DNA of 64,000 nucleotides from CADCWK01 sp035944555 (lineage in GTDB: Bacteria > Chloroflexota > Chloroflexia > Thermomicrobiales > UBA6265). The notes under the pieces are model-generated. The model saw nothing but the letters and a program-made list of their open reading frames with translations. It ran no database searches and had not been told where the DNA came from. Positions 51,661 to 59,023 of this stretch are shown piece after piece. Location: assembly GCA_035944555.1 (NCBI GenBank), contig DASZAY010000008.1:248001-312000 (forward strand). Reading direction: 5' to 3'. How positions within the stretch are numbered: position 1 is the first letter of the stretch; every line of letters begins with the position of its first letter. The position numbers and the translations under genes are program-made.

Positions 51661-51680
51661 TGTCCCGTCGCGACGGGACA
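51661..51680. repeat. Perfect 20-bp palindrome in the kdpB-kdpC spacer
   Basis: TGTCCCGTCGCGACGGGACA is fully self-complementary. In mRNA it would form a 10-bp hairpin or a 6-8 bp stem with a small loop. No T-tract follows on either strand, so a classic terminator is unlikely; RNA processing, a stabiliser or a protein site is possible. It shares the GTCCCG/CGGGAC arms with the hairpin at 54000-54015. Confidence 0.6.
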
Positions 51681-51701
51681 AGTTGGGATCGAATCAGTCT
51701 G

Positions 51702-53861
51702 TTACGACCAGGTCAGTCCTAGCGCCGTCAGGATCAGGTCGATCAGCTTGATCCCGGCGAACGGGACGATGATGCCGCCCAGGCCGTAGAGCAGCAGGTT
51801 GCGCCGAAGCAGCCCGGCCGCGTCCATCGCCCGGTAGGCGACCCCACGCAGGGCCAAGGGGATCAGCGCGATGATGATCAGCGCGTTGAAGATGATCGCC
51901 GAGAGGATCGCGCTCTCCGGCGACGACAGCCGCATCACGTTGAGCGCGTCCAGGGCGCCGGGGGCGCCGCCCTCGCTGACATAGGCGGCAGTGAAGATGG
52001 CCGGAATGATCGCGAAATACTTGGCGACGTCGTTGGCGATGCTGAACGTCGTGAGCGCCCCACGAGTCATCAGGAGCTGCTTGCCGATCGCGACGATCTC
52101 GATCAGCTTGGTCGGGTCGCTGTCGAGGTCGACCATGTTGCCGGCCTCCTTGGCGGCGGCCGTTCCGCTGTTCATCGCCACCCCGACGTCGGACTGGGCC
52201 AGAGCCGGGGCGTCGTTGGTGCCGTCGCCCGTCATCGCGACCAGCCGGCCGGCGGCCTGCTGCTCCCGGATGATCCGGATCTTGTCCTCTGGCCGGGCCT
52301 CGGCGTGGAAGTCGTCGACCCCCGCCTCCCGGGCGATGGTCTGGGCCGTGAGCGGGTTGTCGCCGGTGACCATCACCGTCCGGATTCCCATCCGACGCAA
52401 TTCGGCGAAGCGCTCGGCCATGCCCGGCTTGACGGTGTCCTTGAGGTAGACCGTGCCCAGTGGCCGGCCGTCCTCGACCACGACCAGCGGGGTGCCCCCG
52501 GCCGCCGCGACCCGGTTGGCCGCGTCGCGCACATCCGCCGGGACCTCGCCGAACTGGCGGACGACCGCGTCGAGCGCGCCCTTCATCGTCGTCCGGTCGC
52601 CCTGCCGGAGGCCACTCATCCGGGTCTCGGCGGTGAACGGAATGGGCTCGGAGCCAGCTATCGCCGACTCGTCGACCGTGTACCCCTGCGTCCGGGCCAG
52701 TCCGACGATGCTCTTGCCCTCCGGCGTCTCGTCGGCCAGGCTCGACCGCAGCGCCGCCGCGACCAGGACCCCCTGCTCCACTCCGGCGGCCGGGATGAAC
52801 TCGGCCGCCATCCGCGCCCCGAAGGTGATCGTGCCGGTCTTGTCCAGCAGCAGCACATCGATGTCGCCGGCAGCCTCGACTGCGCGTCCACTCATCGCGA
52901 GCACGTTGCGCTGGACCAGCCGGTCCATCCCCGCGATGCCGATCGCTGACAGCAGCCCGCCGATCGTCGTCGGGATTAGGGTGACGAGCAGCGCGATCAG
53001 CACCACGGTCGAGGCGCGGTCGCCGGTGTAGGCGGAGATCGGCGCCAGCGTGACGGTCACGAGGAGGAACACGATCGTCAGCCCGGCCAGCAGGATGTTG
53101 AGCGCGATCTCGTTTGGCGTCTTCTGGCGCTGGGCACCCTCGACGAGGGCGATCATCCGGTCCAGGAAGGTCCGGCCCGGCTCGGCGGTGATCCGGACGA
53201 CCAGCGCATCCGAGATCACCTGCGTCCCGCCCGTGACGGACGACGAGATGTCCGTGCCGGGCTCCTTGAGGACCGGGGCGGATTCGCCCGTGATGGCCGC
53301 CTCGGAGACGTACGCCACGCCGGCCACGACCTCGCCGTCGCCCGGGATGATGTCGTTGGTCTCGACCAGGACGTGATCGCCGGGACGCAAGTCGGCGGAG
53401 GCGCGCGACTCGGTCCGGCGGGCGGCGAGGTCACCGACGATGACCTTCGCCATCGTCTCGGTGCGTGTCCGGCGGAGCGTGTCCGCCTGTGCCTTGCCCC
53501 GCCCCTCGGCCATCGCCTCGGCCAGGTTGGCGAACAGGACGGTGAACCACAGCCAGGCGGTGATCCAGGCGATGAAGCTCACCGGGTCGCCGGTGTCGGT
53601 GATCCCGGTCAGCTCGGCGGCGAGGATCAGCGTGGTCAGGATGGCGCCGATCTCGACGATCAGCATGACCGGGTTGCGCCAGAGGGTGTACGGATTGAGC
53701 TTGCGCAGGGCCTCGATCAGCGCCGGCCGGACGATCGCCGGGTCGAACTGGCTCCGGCGCGGACTCTTTGGCGACTGGCTGAAGCGAGTCGTGTCCGCAG
53801 GCGGTGACGTCCGTGGCCGTTCGGCCTGGGCGGCTGGAGGGGTAACGAGCGTCGTGTCCAT
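51702..53861 (-). CDS. kdpB: Potassium-transporting ATPase subunit B (P-type ATPase)
   Basis: The catalytic P-type ATPase of the Kdp pump, 719 residues. The phosphorylated Asp340 lies in LLLDKTGTITFG; the TGES-type loop is AITGESAPVLKE; the hinge is MTGDGTNDAPALAQSDVGVAMN. About seven membrane helices include the typical pair near ALLVTLIPTTIGGLLSAIG. An N-terminal extension of ~40 residues (Thr/Pro/Ser-rich) precedes the usual start. It is 187 bases after kdpA. Confidence 0.97.
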   Translation of the reverse strand: MDTTLVTPPAAQAERPRTSPPADTTRFSQSPKSPRRSQFDPAIVRPALIEALRKLNPYTLWRNPVMLIVEIGAILTTLILAAELTGITDTGDPVSFIAWITAWLWFTVLFANLAEAMAEGRGKAQADTLRRTRTETMAKVIVGDLAARRTESRASADLRPGDHVLVETNDIIPGDGEVVAGVAYVSEAAITGESAPVLKEPGTDISSSVTGGTQVISDALVVRITAEPGRTFLDRMIALVEGAQRQKTPNEIALNILLAGLTIVFLLVTVTLAPISAYTGDRASTVVLIALLVTLIPTTIGGLLSAIGIAGMDRLVQRNVLAMSGRAVEAAGDIDVLLLDKTGTITFGARMAAEFIPAAGVEQGVLVAAALRSSLADETPEGKSIVGLARTQGYTVDESAIAGSEPIPFTAETRMSGLRQGDRTTMKGALDAVVRQFGEVPADVRDAANRVAAAGGTPLVVVEDGRPLGTVYLKDTVKPGMAERFAELRRMGIRTVMVTGDNPLTAQTIAREAGVDDFHAEARPEDKIRIIREQQAAGRLVAMTGDGTNDAPALAQSDVGVAMNSGTAAAKEAGNMVDLDSDPTKLIEIVAIGKQLLMTRGALTTFSIANDVAKYFAIIPAIFTAAYVSEGGAPGALDALNVMRLSSPESAILSAIIFNALIIIALIPLALRGVAYRAMDAAGLLRRNLLLYGLGGIIVPFAGIKLIDLILTALGLTWS

Positions 53862-53999
53862 GGGTTGATGGGTCCTTCGTAACGGTGCGTCGGGGTACGA
53901 GCTGCCCGACCACGGAGATGGATCCCCGGGCTGGTCGCGGTTCGATGCCTGGGACACCGGTTGTTGGAATCCGGCGATTCGGCCTGACGCTTCACGACG

Positions 54000-54015
54000 G
54001 TCCCGAGCGCGGGAC
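54000..54015. repeat. Hairpin in the kdpA-kdpB spacer
   Basis: GTCCCG-AGCG-CGGGAC forms a perfect 6-bp stem with a four-base loop in the 187-base spacer between kdpA and kdpB. The arms are identical to the inner arms of the palindrome at 51661-51680. It may set expression ratio or mRNA stability. No U-tract follows. Confidence 0.5.
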
Positions 54016-54048
54016 ATCAGCCCCGCACTCGCGACCCGGACTCAGCCT

Positions 54049-55785
54049 CTACAGGCCGAACAGGGTGCCGTCGCGCATCTGGAAATGCTCGATCACGGGG
54101 CCGAGGGCATAGGACGGGAAGTAGGTCAGCGCGCCGAGGATCAGGATCACGCCGACCAGCAGGCCAACCCACAGGCCGCCCGTGGTCGGAAAGGTTCCGG
54201 CGGTCTGCTCCGTCCGGCCCTTGGCGGCGAGGTGTCCGGCCAGCGCCAGGATCGGGACGATCATCAGGAACCGTCCGGCCAGCATCGCGATGCCGAGCGC
54301 GATGTTGAAGAACGGCACGCTGGCGCTGATCCCGGCGAATGCGGAACCGTTGTTGCCGGCGGCCGAGGTGAAGGCGTAGAGGATCTCGGTCAGCCCATGG
54401 GCCGCGGGATTCAAGCGGCTGGCCAGCGCGTCGTCGCTTGCCAGCGCCACGCCGGCGAACCCGAGGATGACGAGCGGGATGACGAGCAGCGTCAGCATGG
54501 CCATCTTGACGTCGAAGGGTTCGACCTTCTTGCCGAGGTACTCCGGGGTCCGCCCGACCAGCAACCCGGCGATGAAGATCGTGACGATGGCGTAGACCAG
54601 GATGCCGTACAGCCCGGCCCCGGCCCCGCCGAAGATCACCTCACCCAGCGCGATATTGGCGAGCGGGATCATGCCGCCCAGCGGGGTGAACGAATCCAGC
54701 ATCCCGTTGACGGCGCCGCAGGACGCGGCGGTCGTGATCACGCTGAACAGGGCGGTCTCCCGGATGCCGAACCGGAGCTCCTTGCCCTCCATGTTGCCGC
54801 CCGGAGCCGCCAGCCCGTCGACGCCCATCTCCGGGCTCGCGCCGGCGCTGGTCAGGACCGGGTTGCCGGCCTGCTCGGCGATGGTCGTCACGGCGACGCC
54901 GGCGAAGAACAGCACGCTCATCGCGGCGAGGATCGCCCAGCCCTGCTTCGTGTTGCCCACCATCCGGCCGAACGTATAGGTCAGCGCCGCCGGGATGGCG
55001 AAGATCAGCAGCATCTGGATGAGATTGGTCAGCCCGCTGGGGTTCTCGAACGGGTGGGCGGAGTTGGCATTCAGGAAACCACCTCCGTTGGTGCCAAACA
55101 TCTTGATGGCTTCCTGGGAGGCAACTGGACCGAGCGGTACTCGCAGCGTCTCCCCGGCCAAGGTGACGACCTCGCGGTAGGCACCGAAGGTCTGCGGCAC
55201 CCCGGCCGCGACGAAAGCCACGGCGGCGACCAGCGAGACCGGGAGCAGCACGTAGAGCACGGCCCGGGTCATATCCACCCAGAAGTTGCCGACCTCGCGG
55301 GTCGAGCGGCGGCTGAACCCACGGATCAGCGCCACGGCGACCGCGATGCCGGTGGCGGCCGAGACGAAGTTCTGGACGGCGAGCCCGCTCGTCTGGGTGA
55401 GGTAGCTCATCGTCGCTTCGGGGTAGTAGCCCTGCCAGTTGGTATTGGTCGTGAACGACGCGGCCGTGTTGAACGAGGACTGGGCGCCCACGCCGGGCAG
55501 TCCCTCCGGGTTGAGCGGCAGGCCACCCTGTACCCGCTGGAGCGCGTAGACCGCGAGCAGCCCCAGCAGGTTGAACAGGAGCAGCCCGACGGCGTACCCC
55601 TTCCAGCCCTGCTCCTGGCGCGGGTCGACGGCAGTGACGCGGTAGACCAGGCGCTCGACCGGCGCCAGCACCGGCGACAGCAGCACACGCTCGCCGGAGA
55701 ACAGCCGGGCCATGTAGCCGCCCAGCGGCCGGACGGTGAGCAACAGCAGCCCGAAGAACACGACGATCAGGACGGCGAACATCAT
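54049..55785 (-). CDS. kdpA: Potassium-transporting ATPase subunit A
   Basis: The K+-selective channel-like subunit of Kdp, 578 residues with about ten membrane helices. The four selectivity-type regions can be seen: SFTTNTNWQGYYP, GTNGGGFLNANSAHPFENP, and the later SPEMGVDG and FTSAAGNNGSAFAG regions, each with Gly/Asn residues that ring the pore. The ATG at 55785 has AAGGG 8 bases upstream. It follows kdpF by 67 bases. Confidence 0.96.
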   Translation of the reverse strand: MMFAVLIVVFFGLLLLTVRPLGGYMARLFSGERVLLSPVLAPVERLVYRVTAVDPRQEQGWKGYAVGLLLFNLLGLLAVYALQRVQGGLPLNPEGLPGVGAQSSFNTAASFTTNTNWQGYYPEATMSYLTQTSGLAVQNFVSAATGIAVAVALIRGFSRRSTREVGNFWVDMTRAVLYVLLPVSLVAAVAFVAAGVPQTFGAYREVVTLAGETLRVPLGPVASQEAIKMFGTNGGGFLNANSAHPFENPSGLTNLIQMLLIFAIPAALTYTFGRMVGNTKQGWAILAAMSVLFFAGVAVTTIAEQAGNPVLTSAGASPEMGVDGLAAPGGNMEGKELRFGIRETALFSVITTAASCGAVNGMLDSFTPLGGMIPLANIALGEVIFGGAGAGLYGILVYAIVTIFIAGLLVGRTPEYLGKKVEPFDVKMAMLTLLVIPLVILGFAGVALASDDALASRLNPAAHGLTEILYAFTSAAGNNGSAFAGISASVPFFNIALGIAMLAGRFLMIVPILALAGHLAAKGRTEQTAGTFPTTGGLWVGLLVGVILILGALTYFPSYALGPVIEHFQMRDGTLFGL

Positions 55786-55852
55786 CGACGGCACCCTTCC
55801 GGGCGAGACCCGCACACCACCGGCGCGGGACGAACAGCAGCATGTCTCATGG

Positions 55853-55942
55853 TCAGAACCGGTCCGGTCGCAGCAGGGCGAACCCGAGGTAGATCAGCAG
55901 ACCGGCGGAGACAGCCAGGGTGATGAGGTCGAGTACGGTCAC
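55853..55942 (-). CDS. kdpF: KdpF, 29-residue stabilising subunit
   Basis: A tiny membrane peptide: GTG at 55942, TGA at 55853-55855, 29 residues. It forms one hydrophobic helix with the KdpF-like ending LLIYLGFALLRPDRF. GGAGGAAG lies 7 bases upstream of the GTG, a near-ideal ribosome-binding site. KdpF stabilises the Kdp complex in other bacteria. It sits between the 27-residue ORF and kdpA, as in canonical kdpFABC. Confidence 0.92.
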   Translation of the reverse strand: MTVLDLITLAVSAGLLIYLGFALLRPDRF

Positions 55943-55980
55943 GGGGGAACTTCCTCCTGGTACCGGGACAGGTTCCCGGC

Positions 55981-56064
55981 TCAGAGCCTCGCGAGCCCGG
56001 CGATGAGGGCCAGACACCCGGCGATGAAGCCGAGCACGATCAGCAGCATGGTGATGTCGTCCAT
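55981..56064 (-). CDS. 27-residue single-helix membrane peptide upstream of kdpF
   Basis: ATG at 56064, TGA at 55981-55983, with AGGGG about six bases upstream. After MDDIT comes an almost continuous hydrophobic stretch (MLLIVLGFIAGCLALIAGLA) ending in RL. It is unlike KdpF in sequence but has the same size and topology and is 38 bases before kdpF on the same strand. It may be a second accessory subunit or regulator of the pump. Assignment is inference; I know of similar small ORFs near some kdp operons but cannot name this one. Confidence 0.6.
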   Translation of the reverse strand: MDDITMLLIVLGFIAGCLALIAGLARL

Positions 56065-56092
56065 GGGTATCCCCTGGGTCGGTCGTGGTTGG

Positions 56093-56506
56093 TCACGGGG
56101 TCGGACCGGACGGCGGCGGACCGAGGCAACGCTCGATCAGGCTGAACATCGCGTCGATCGGGAAGGGCTTCTGAAGCACGCCGTCGGGTCGGAACTCGCG
56201 CAACCGGTCGGTCCGGGGAGTGACGCCGGTCATGACGACGACAGGCAGCGTCCGCCCGGCCGTGCGAAGCGCCCGGAGCACGTCCCAGCCGGTGGCGTCA
56301 GGGAGATTGATGTCGAGCAGGACGAGGTCGAACGGATGCTCGGCGAGCAGGCGCAGTGCGTCGGCTCCGGTTCCCGCCTCGGTCACGACCAGGCCGCGTC
56401 CCGAGAGGGCGCGAGCGAAGGTCTGTCGCAGCCGCTCGCCGTCGTCGACGAGCAGGATGCGCGGAGCCACACCGGTCTCTGACTGATCGCGCACCGCTCT
56501 CCCCAT
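56093..56506 (-). CDS. Single-domain response regulator (CheY-like receiver)
   Basis: A 137-residue receiver. All key residues are in place: the acidic pair in ILLVDDGERL, the phospho-acceptor Asp in LVLLDINLPD, Thr in VVMTGV and Lys in VLQKPFP. There is no output domain. The start may be ATG 56506 or a GTG four codons later (GGGGAG just before). It lies between kdpE and the kdpF region, so it may accept phosphate from the cluster's kinase or act as a phosphate sink. Confidence 0.85.
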   Translation of the reverse strand: MGRAVRDQSETGVAPRILLVDDGERLRQTFARALSGRGLVVTEAGTGADALRLLAEHPFDLVLLDINLPDATGWDVLRALRTAGRTLPVVVMTGVTPRTDRLREFRPDGVLQKPFPIDAMFSLIERCLGPPPSGPTP

Positions 56507-56562
56507 CCCTTCGCAGCACCCGGTTGGCGCCTTGAAAAAGTCTGGGGGGAAGCGCGTTAGCG

Positions 56563-56578
56563 GCCCGTCGGAACGGGC
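56563..56578. repeat. Hairpin between kdpE and the receiver gene
   Basis: GCCCGT-CGGA-ACGGGC is a perfect 6-bp stem with a tetraloop in the 112-base spacer downstream of kdpE. It could attenuate or process the transcript between the regulatory and pump halves of the cluster. No T-tract follows on the minus strand. Confidence 0.4.
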
Positions 56579-56618
56579 GGCGATGGGATCAGAGATTCGT
56601 TAGAGATCCGACGAGGGG

Positions 56619-57305
56619 CTAGTCGCTTGTCCGCAGCCGGTACCCGACGCCGGGCTCGGTCACGATCAGACGAGGGTGGGCCGGGTCCGGCTCCAGCTTG
56701 CGGCGCAGGTAGTTGATGTAGACCCGGAGTTGCTGAGCATTGTCCGTCGCGTAGCTCCCCCAGACGCGCTCGAGCAGCAACCGGTGCGTCAGCACCCGGT
56801 CGGCATCCGTGGCCAGTACGCGGAGCAGCTGGTACTCCGTCTTCGTGAGGTGGATCTCCTCGCCGGCACGCGTCACGACATGCCGGACGAAGTCGATGGT
56901 CAGGTCGCCGATCGTCAGGGCCGGAGATTCCGTCCCACCGCGACGACGCAGGGCCACCCGGACCCTGGCGAGCAGTTCGCCCATCCCGAACGGTTTGGTC
57001 AGGTAGTCGTCGGCGCCGAGATCGAGCGCGGCGATCTTGTCCCGCTCATCGCCCTTCGCCGACAGGACGATCACCGGCAGCGACGACCACTCGCGCAGCT
57101 GACGGACGACGGAGAGGCCGTCCGTCCCGGGCATGACCAGGTCGAGGACGACGAGATCCGGCGCGCGGAGGGCGATGGCGTCCAGGGCCCGCTCACCATC
57201 CTCGGCCAGCTCGACGTCATAGCCGTGGCCGCTCAGCGCGATCCGCAGCGCCCGGCGGATCTGGGGCTCATCGTCGACGACCAGGATCCGCCCACCACTC
57301 ATCAC
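56619..57305 (-). CDS. kdpE: KdpE-type OmpR family response regulator
   Basis: A 228-residue regulator: receiver (ILVVDDEPQIRRALRIAL; phospho Asp in LVVLDLVMPGTDG; Lys in YLTKPFGMGELLARVR) and a winged helix from ~130 with RAGEEIHLTKTEYQLLRVLA and the closing VRVYINYLRRKLE-like region. This is the usual KdpE arrangement. Its ATG overlaps the stop of the kinase gene by 4 bases. It probably activates transcription of the kdp genes downstream. Confidence 0.95.
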   Translation of the reverse strand: MMSGGRILVVDDEPQIRRALRIALSGHGYDVELAEDGERALDAIALRAPDLVVLDLVMPGTDGLSVVRQLREWSSLPVIVLSAKGDERDKIAALDLGADDYLTKPFGMGELLARVRVALRRRGGTESPALTIGDLTIDFVRHVVTRAGEEIHLTKTEYQLLRVLATDADRVLTHRLLLERVWGSYATDNAQQLRVYINYLRRKLEPDPAHPRLIVTEPGVGYRLRTSD

Positions 57306-59023
57306 TCGCTCTCCATCGTGTCCCGGGCTTCCGTCGCGTCGATCGGCAGCCAGAACCGGAACGTCGCGCCCTGGCCGGGCACGCTCTCGACCGTGATCTC
57401 GCCGCCGTGCGCCTCGACCAGGCCGCGGCAGATCGCCAGCCCGATCCCTACCCCACTGACCGTCGACTCCGCCGCCTGTCCCCGGTAGAACCGATCGAAC
57501 AGCCGCGCCTGCGTCTCACGCGGGATACCCGGGCCGTCGTCGGCCACCGAAAAGACGAGTCGCTCACCGTCCCGCCGGACCTCGATCCGGATCGGGGTGC
57601 CCGCCGGGGTGTACTTCAACGCGTTCTCGCCAAGGTTGAGCAGCACCTGCGCGATCTCGACGTAATCGAACCACGCCGGTGGCAGGTCCGGTTCGACCGT
57701 CGCCGACAGCCGCCCGGCGTCCGCCCCGGCCCGCGACCGCAGCCGCCGCATCACGTCGCCGATCAACTCGTCGACGTCGTACCACTCCCGGTCGGGCCGC
57801 AGGGCGCCACCCTCGATCCGGGACAGATCCAGCAGGTTGCCGACCATCAGCGCCAGCCGGTCGGTTTCCTCATCAATGGCGTGGAGGAAATCCCGCCGGT
57901 CGACCGCGGTCCAGTTGACCTGCTCGTCCAGCAGTGCCGTCGCCGACGCCTTGATCGCCGCCAGTGGAGTCCGCAGGTCATGCGACACCGCGGCGAGCAG
58001 GGCCGACTTCAGCTCGTCCAACCGGCTGAGCACCTCGGCCCGGGCCGCTTCCTCGGTCAAACGGGCCCGGTCCAGCGCCAGCGCGGCCTGGCCGGCGAAG
58101 GTCGCGAGCAGCCGCTCGTCGTCATCGCGGAACCGTCCGCCTCCCGGCCGCCCGCAGACCTCGAGGGCGCCGATCGGTCGGTCGCCCGCGATGATCGGCA
58201 GGTAGAGCGTGTCTCCGGGCACGGGACGGACCGCGCCAGCGAACCGGCGGCCGGACAATCCGCCCGGTCTCCGCAGTGTCCGCCCTTCGCCGCCCCGTCC
58301 CGCCGGTCGCCGGTTGGCCATCGCCCACGTGGCGACCGACTGACCATCCCGGTCGATCGTCCCGGCACCGGCGGTCGGCGGCGCGATCGCCCGGACGACG
58401 AGCTGGGGGTCGTCCGCCGGGTCGTGCTGGCCGTTGGCATCCGCTGGCAGGAGGATCCGGGCGCGGGTCGCCCCGTAGACCCCGACGACCTGCCCGACGA
58501 TCGTGTCCAGGATGTCGGTCAGGGTGACATTGCCGATCAGGGCGGAATTGAGGTCGTAGAGCAGCCGCGTCCGGCGCTGCTCGGCCATCGCCTGCTCAGT
58601 CCGCTGGGCCAGCCGCGCCACGAGCTGACCGGTGACCAGCGCCACGCCGAGGTAGATGACGAGCGCCAGCACGTAGAACCGGGCGGAGACCGCCAGCGAG
58701 CCGTAGGGCTGGATGAAGACGACGTTGACGACGATGAACCCGGCCACCGACGCCACCAGTGCCGGACCGGAGCCAAGCGCCAGCGCCGCGACGACGCTCA
58801 CGGCGACGTAGAGCAGCAGGACGTTGGCCGGATCGGGCTGGCCGCGGAACGGCAGCAGGACGAGCGCGACGAGGAGCGCCAACGCGACGGCCGCGGCATA
58901 CGGCGGCCAGCGGGAGGGCGCCTCCCTCAGCCGACGGGTCCACATCCGGAGCTGGTCGATCGCCCCACCGCCGAACGCGACGGCGCGACCGATCCCCTGG
59001 CGCGATGCCCGATTGACCCTCAT
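57302..59023 (-). CDS. Sensor histidine kinase equal to the C-terminal half of KdpD
   Basis: A 573-residue kinase without the KdpD P-loop/USP half. Residues ~40-140 form the DUF4118 membrane region with the FIQPYGSLAV loop typical of KdpD. A GAF domain follows (~155-320), then HisKA with the phospho-acceptor His in AVSHDLRTPLAAI. The HATPase has NALKYTPAG, DDGPGIP and GVGIGLAICRGLVEAHGG. It likely pairs with the separate KdpD N-domain protein and phosphorylates KdpE. ATGA overlaps tie it to kdpE downstream and to the M1 peptidase upstream. Confidence 0.93.
   Translation of the reverse strand: MRVNRASRQGIGRAVAFGGGAIDQLRMWTRRLREAPSRWPPYAAAVALALLVALVLLPFRGQPDPANVLLLYVAVSVVAALALGSGPALVASVAGFIVVNVVFIQPYGSLAVSARFYVLALVIYLGVALVTGQLVARLAQRTEQAMAEQRRTRLLYDLNSALIGNVTLTDILDTIVGQVVGVYGATRARILLPADANGQHDPADDPQLVVRAIAPPTAGAGTIDRDGQSVATWAMANRRPAGRGGEGRTLRRPGGLSGRRFAGAVRPVPGDTLYLPIIAGDRPIGALEVCGRPGGGRFRDDDERLLATFAGQAALALDRARLTEEAARAEVLSRLDELKSALLAAVSHDLRTPLAAIKASATALLDEQVNWTAVDRRDFLHAIDEETDRLALMVGNLLDLSRIEGGALRPDREWYDVDELIGDVMRRLRSRAGADAGRLSATVEPDLPPAWFDYVEIAQVLLNLGENALKYTPAGTPIRIEVRRDGERLVFSVADDGPGIPRETQARLFDRFYRGQAAESTVSGVGIGLAICRGLVEAHGGEITVESVPGQGATFRFWLPIDATEARDTMESE

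Noticed and set aside
54085..55923. Very long plus-strand open frame (612 codons) opposite kdpA
   Set aside because: Shadow of kdpA and kdpF; composition is extreme in Gly, Arg, Gln and Asp with no hydrophobic core.
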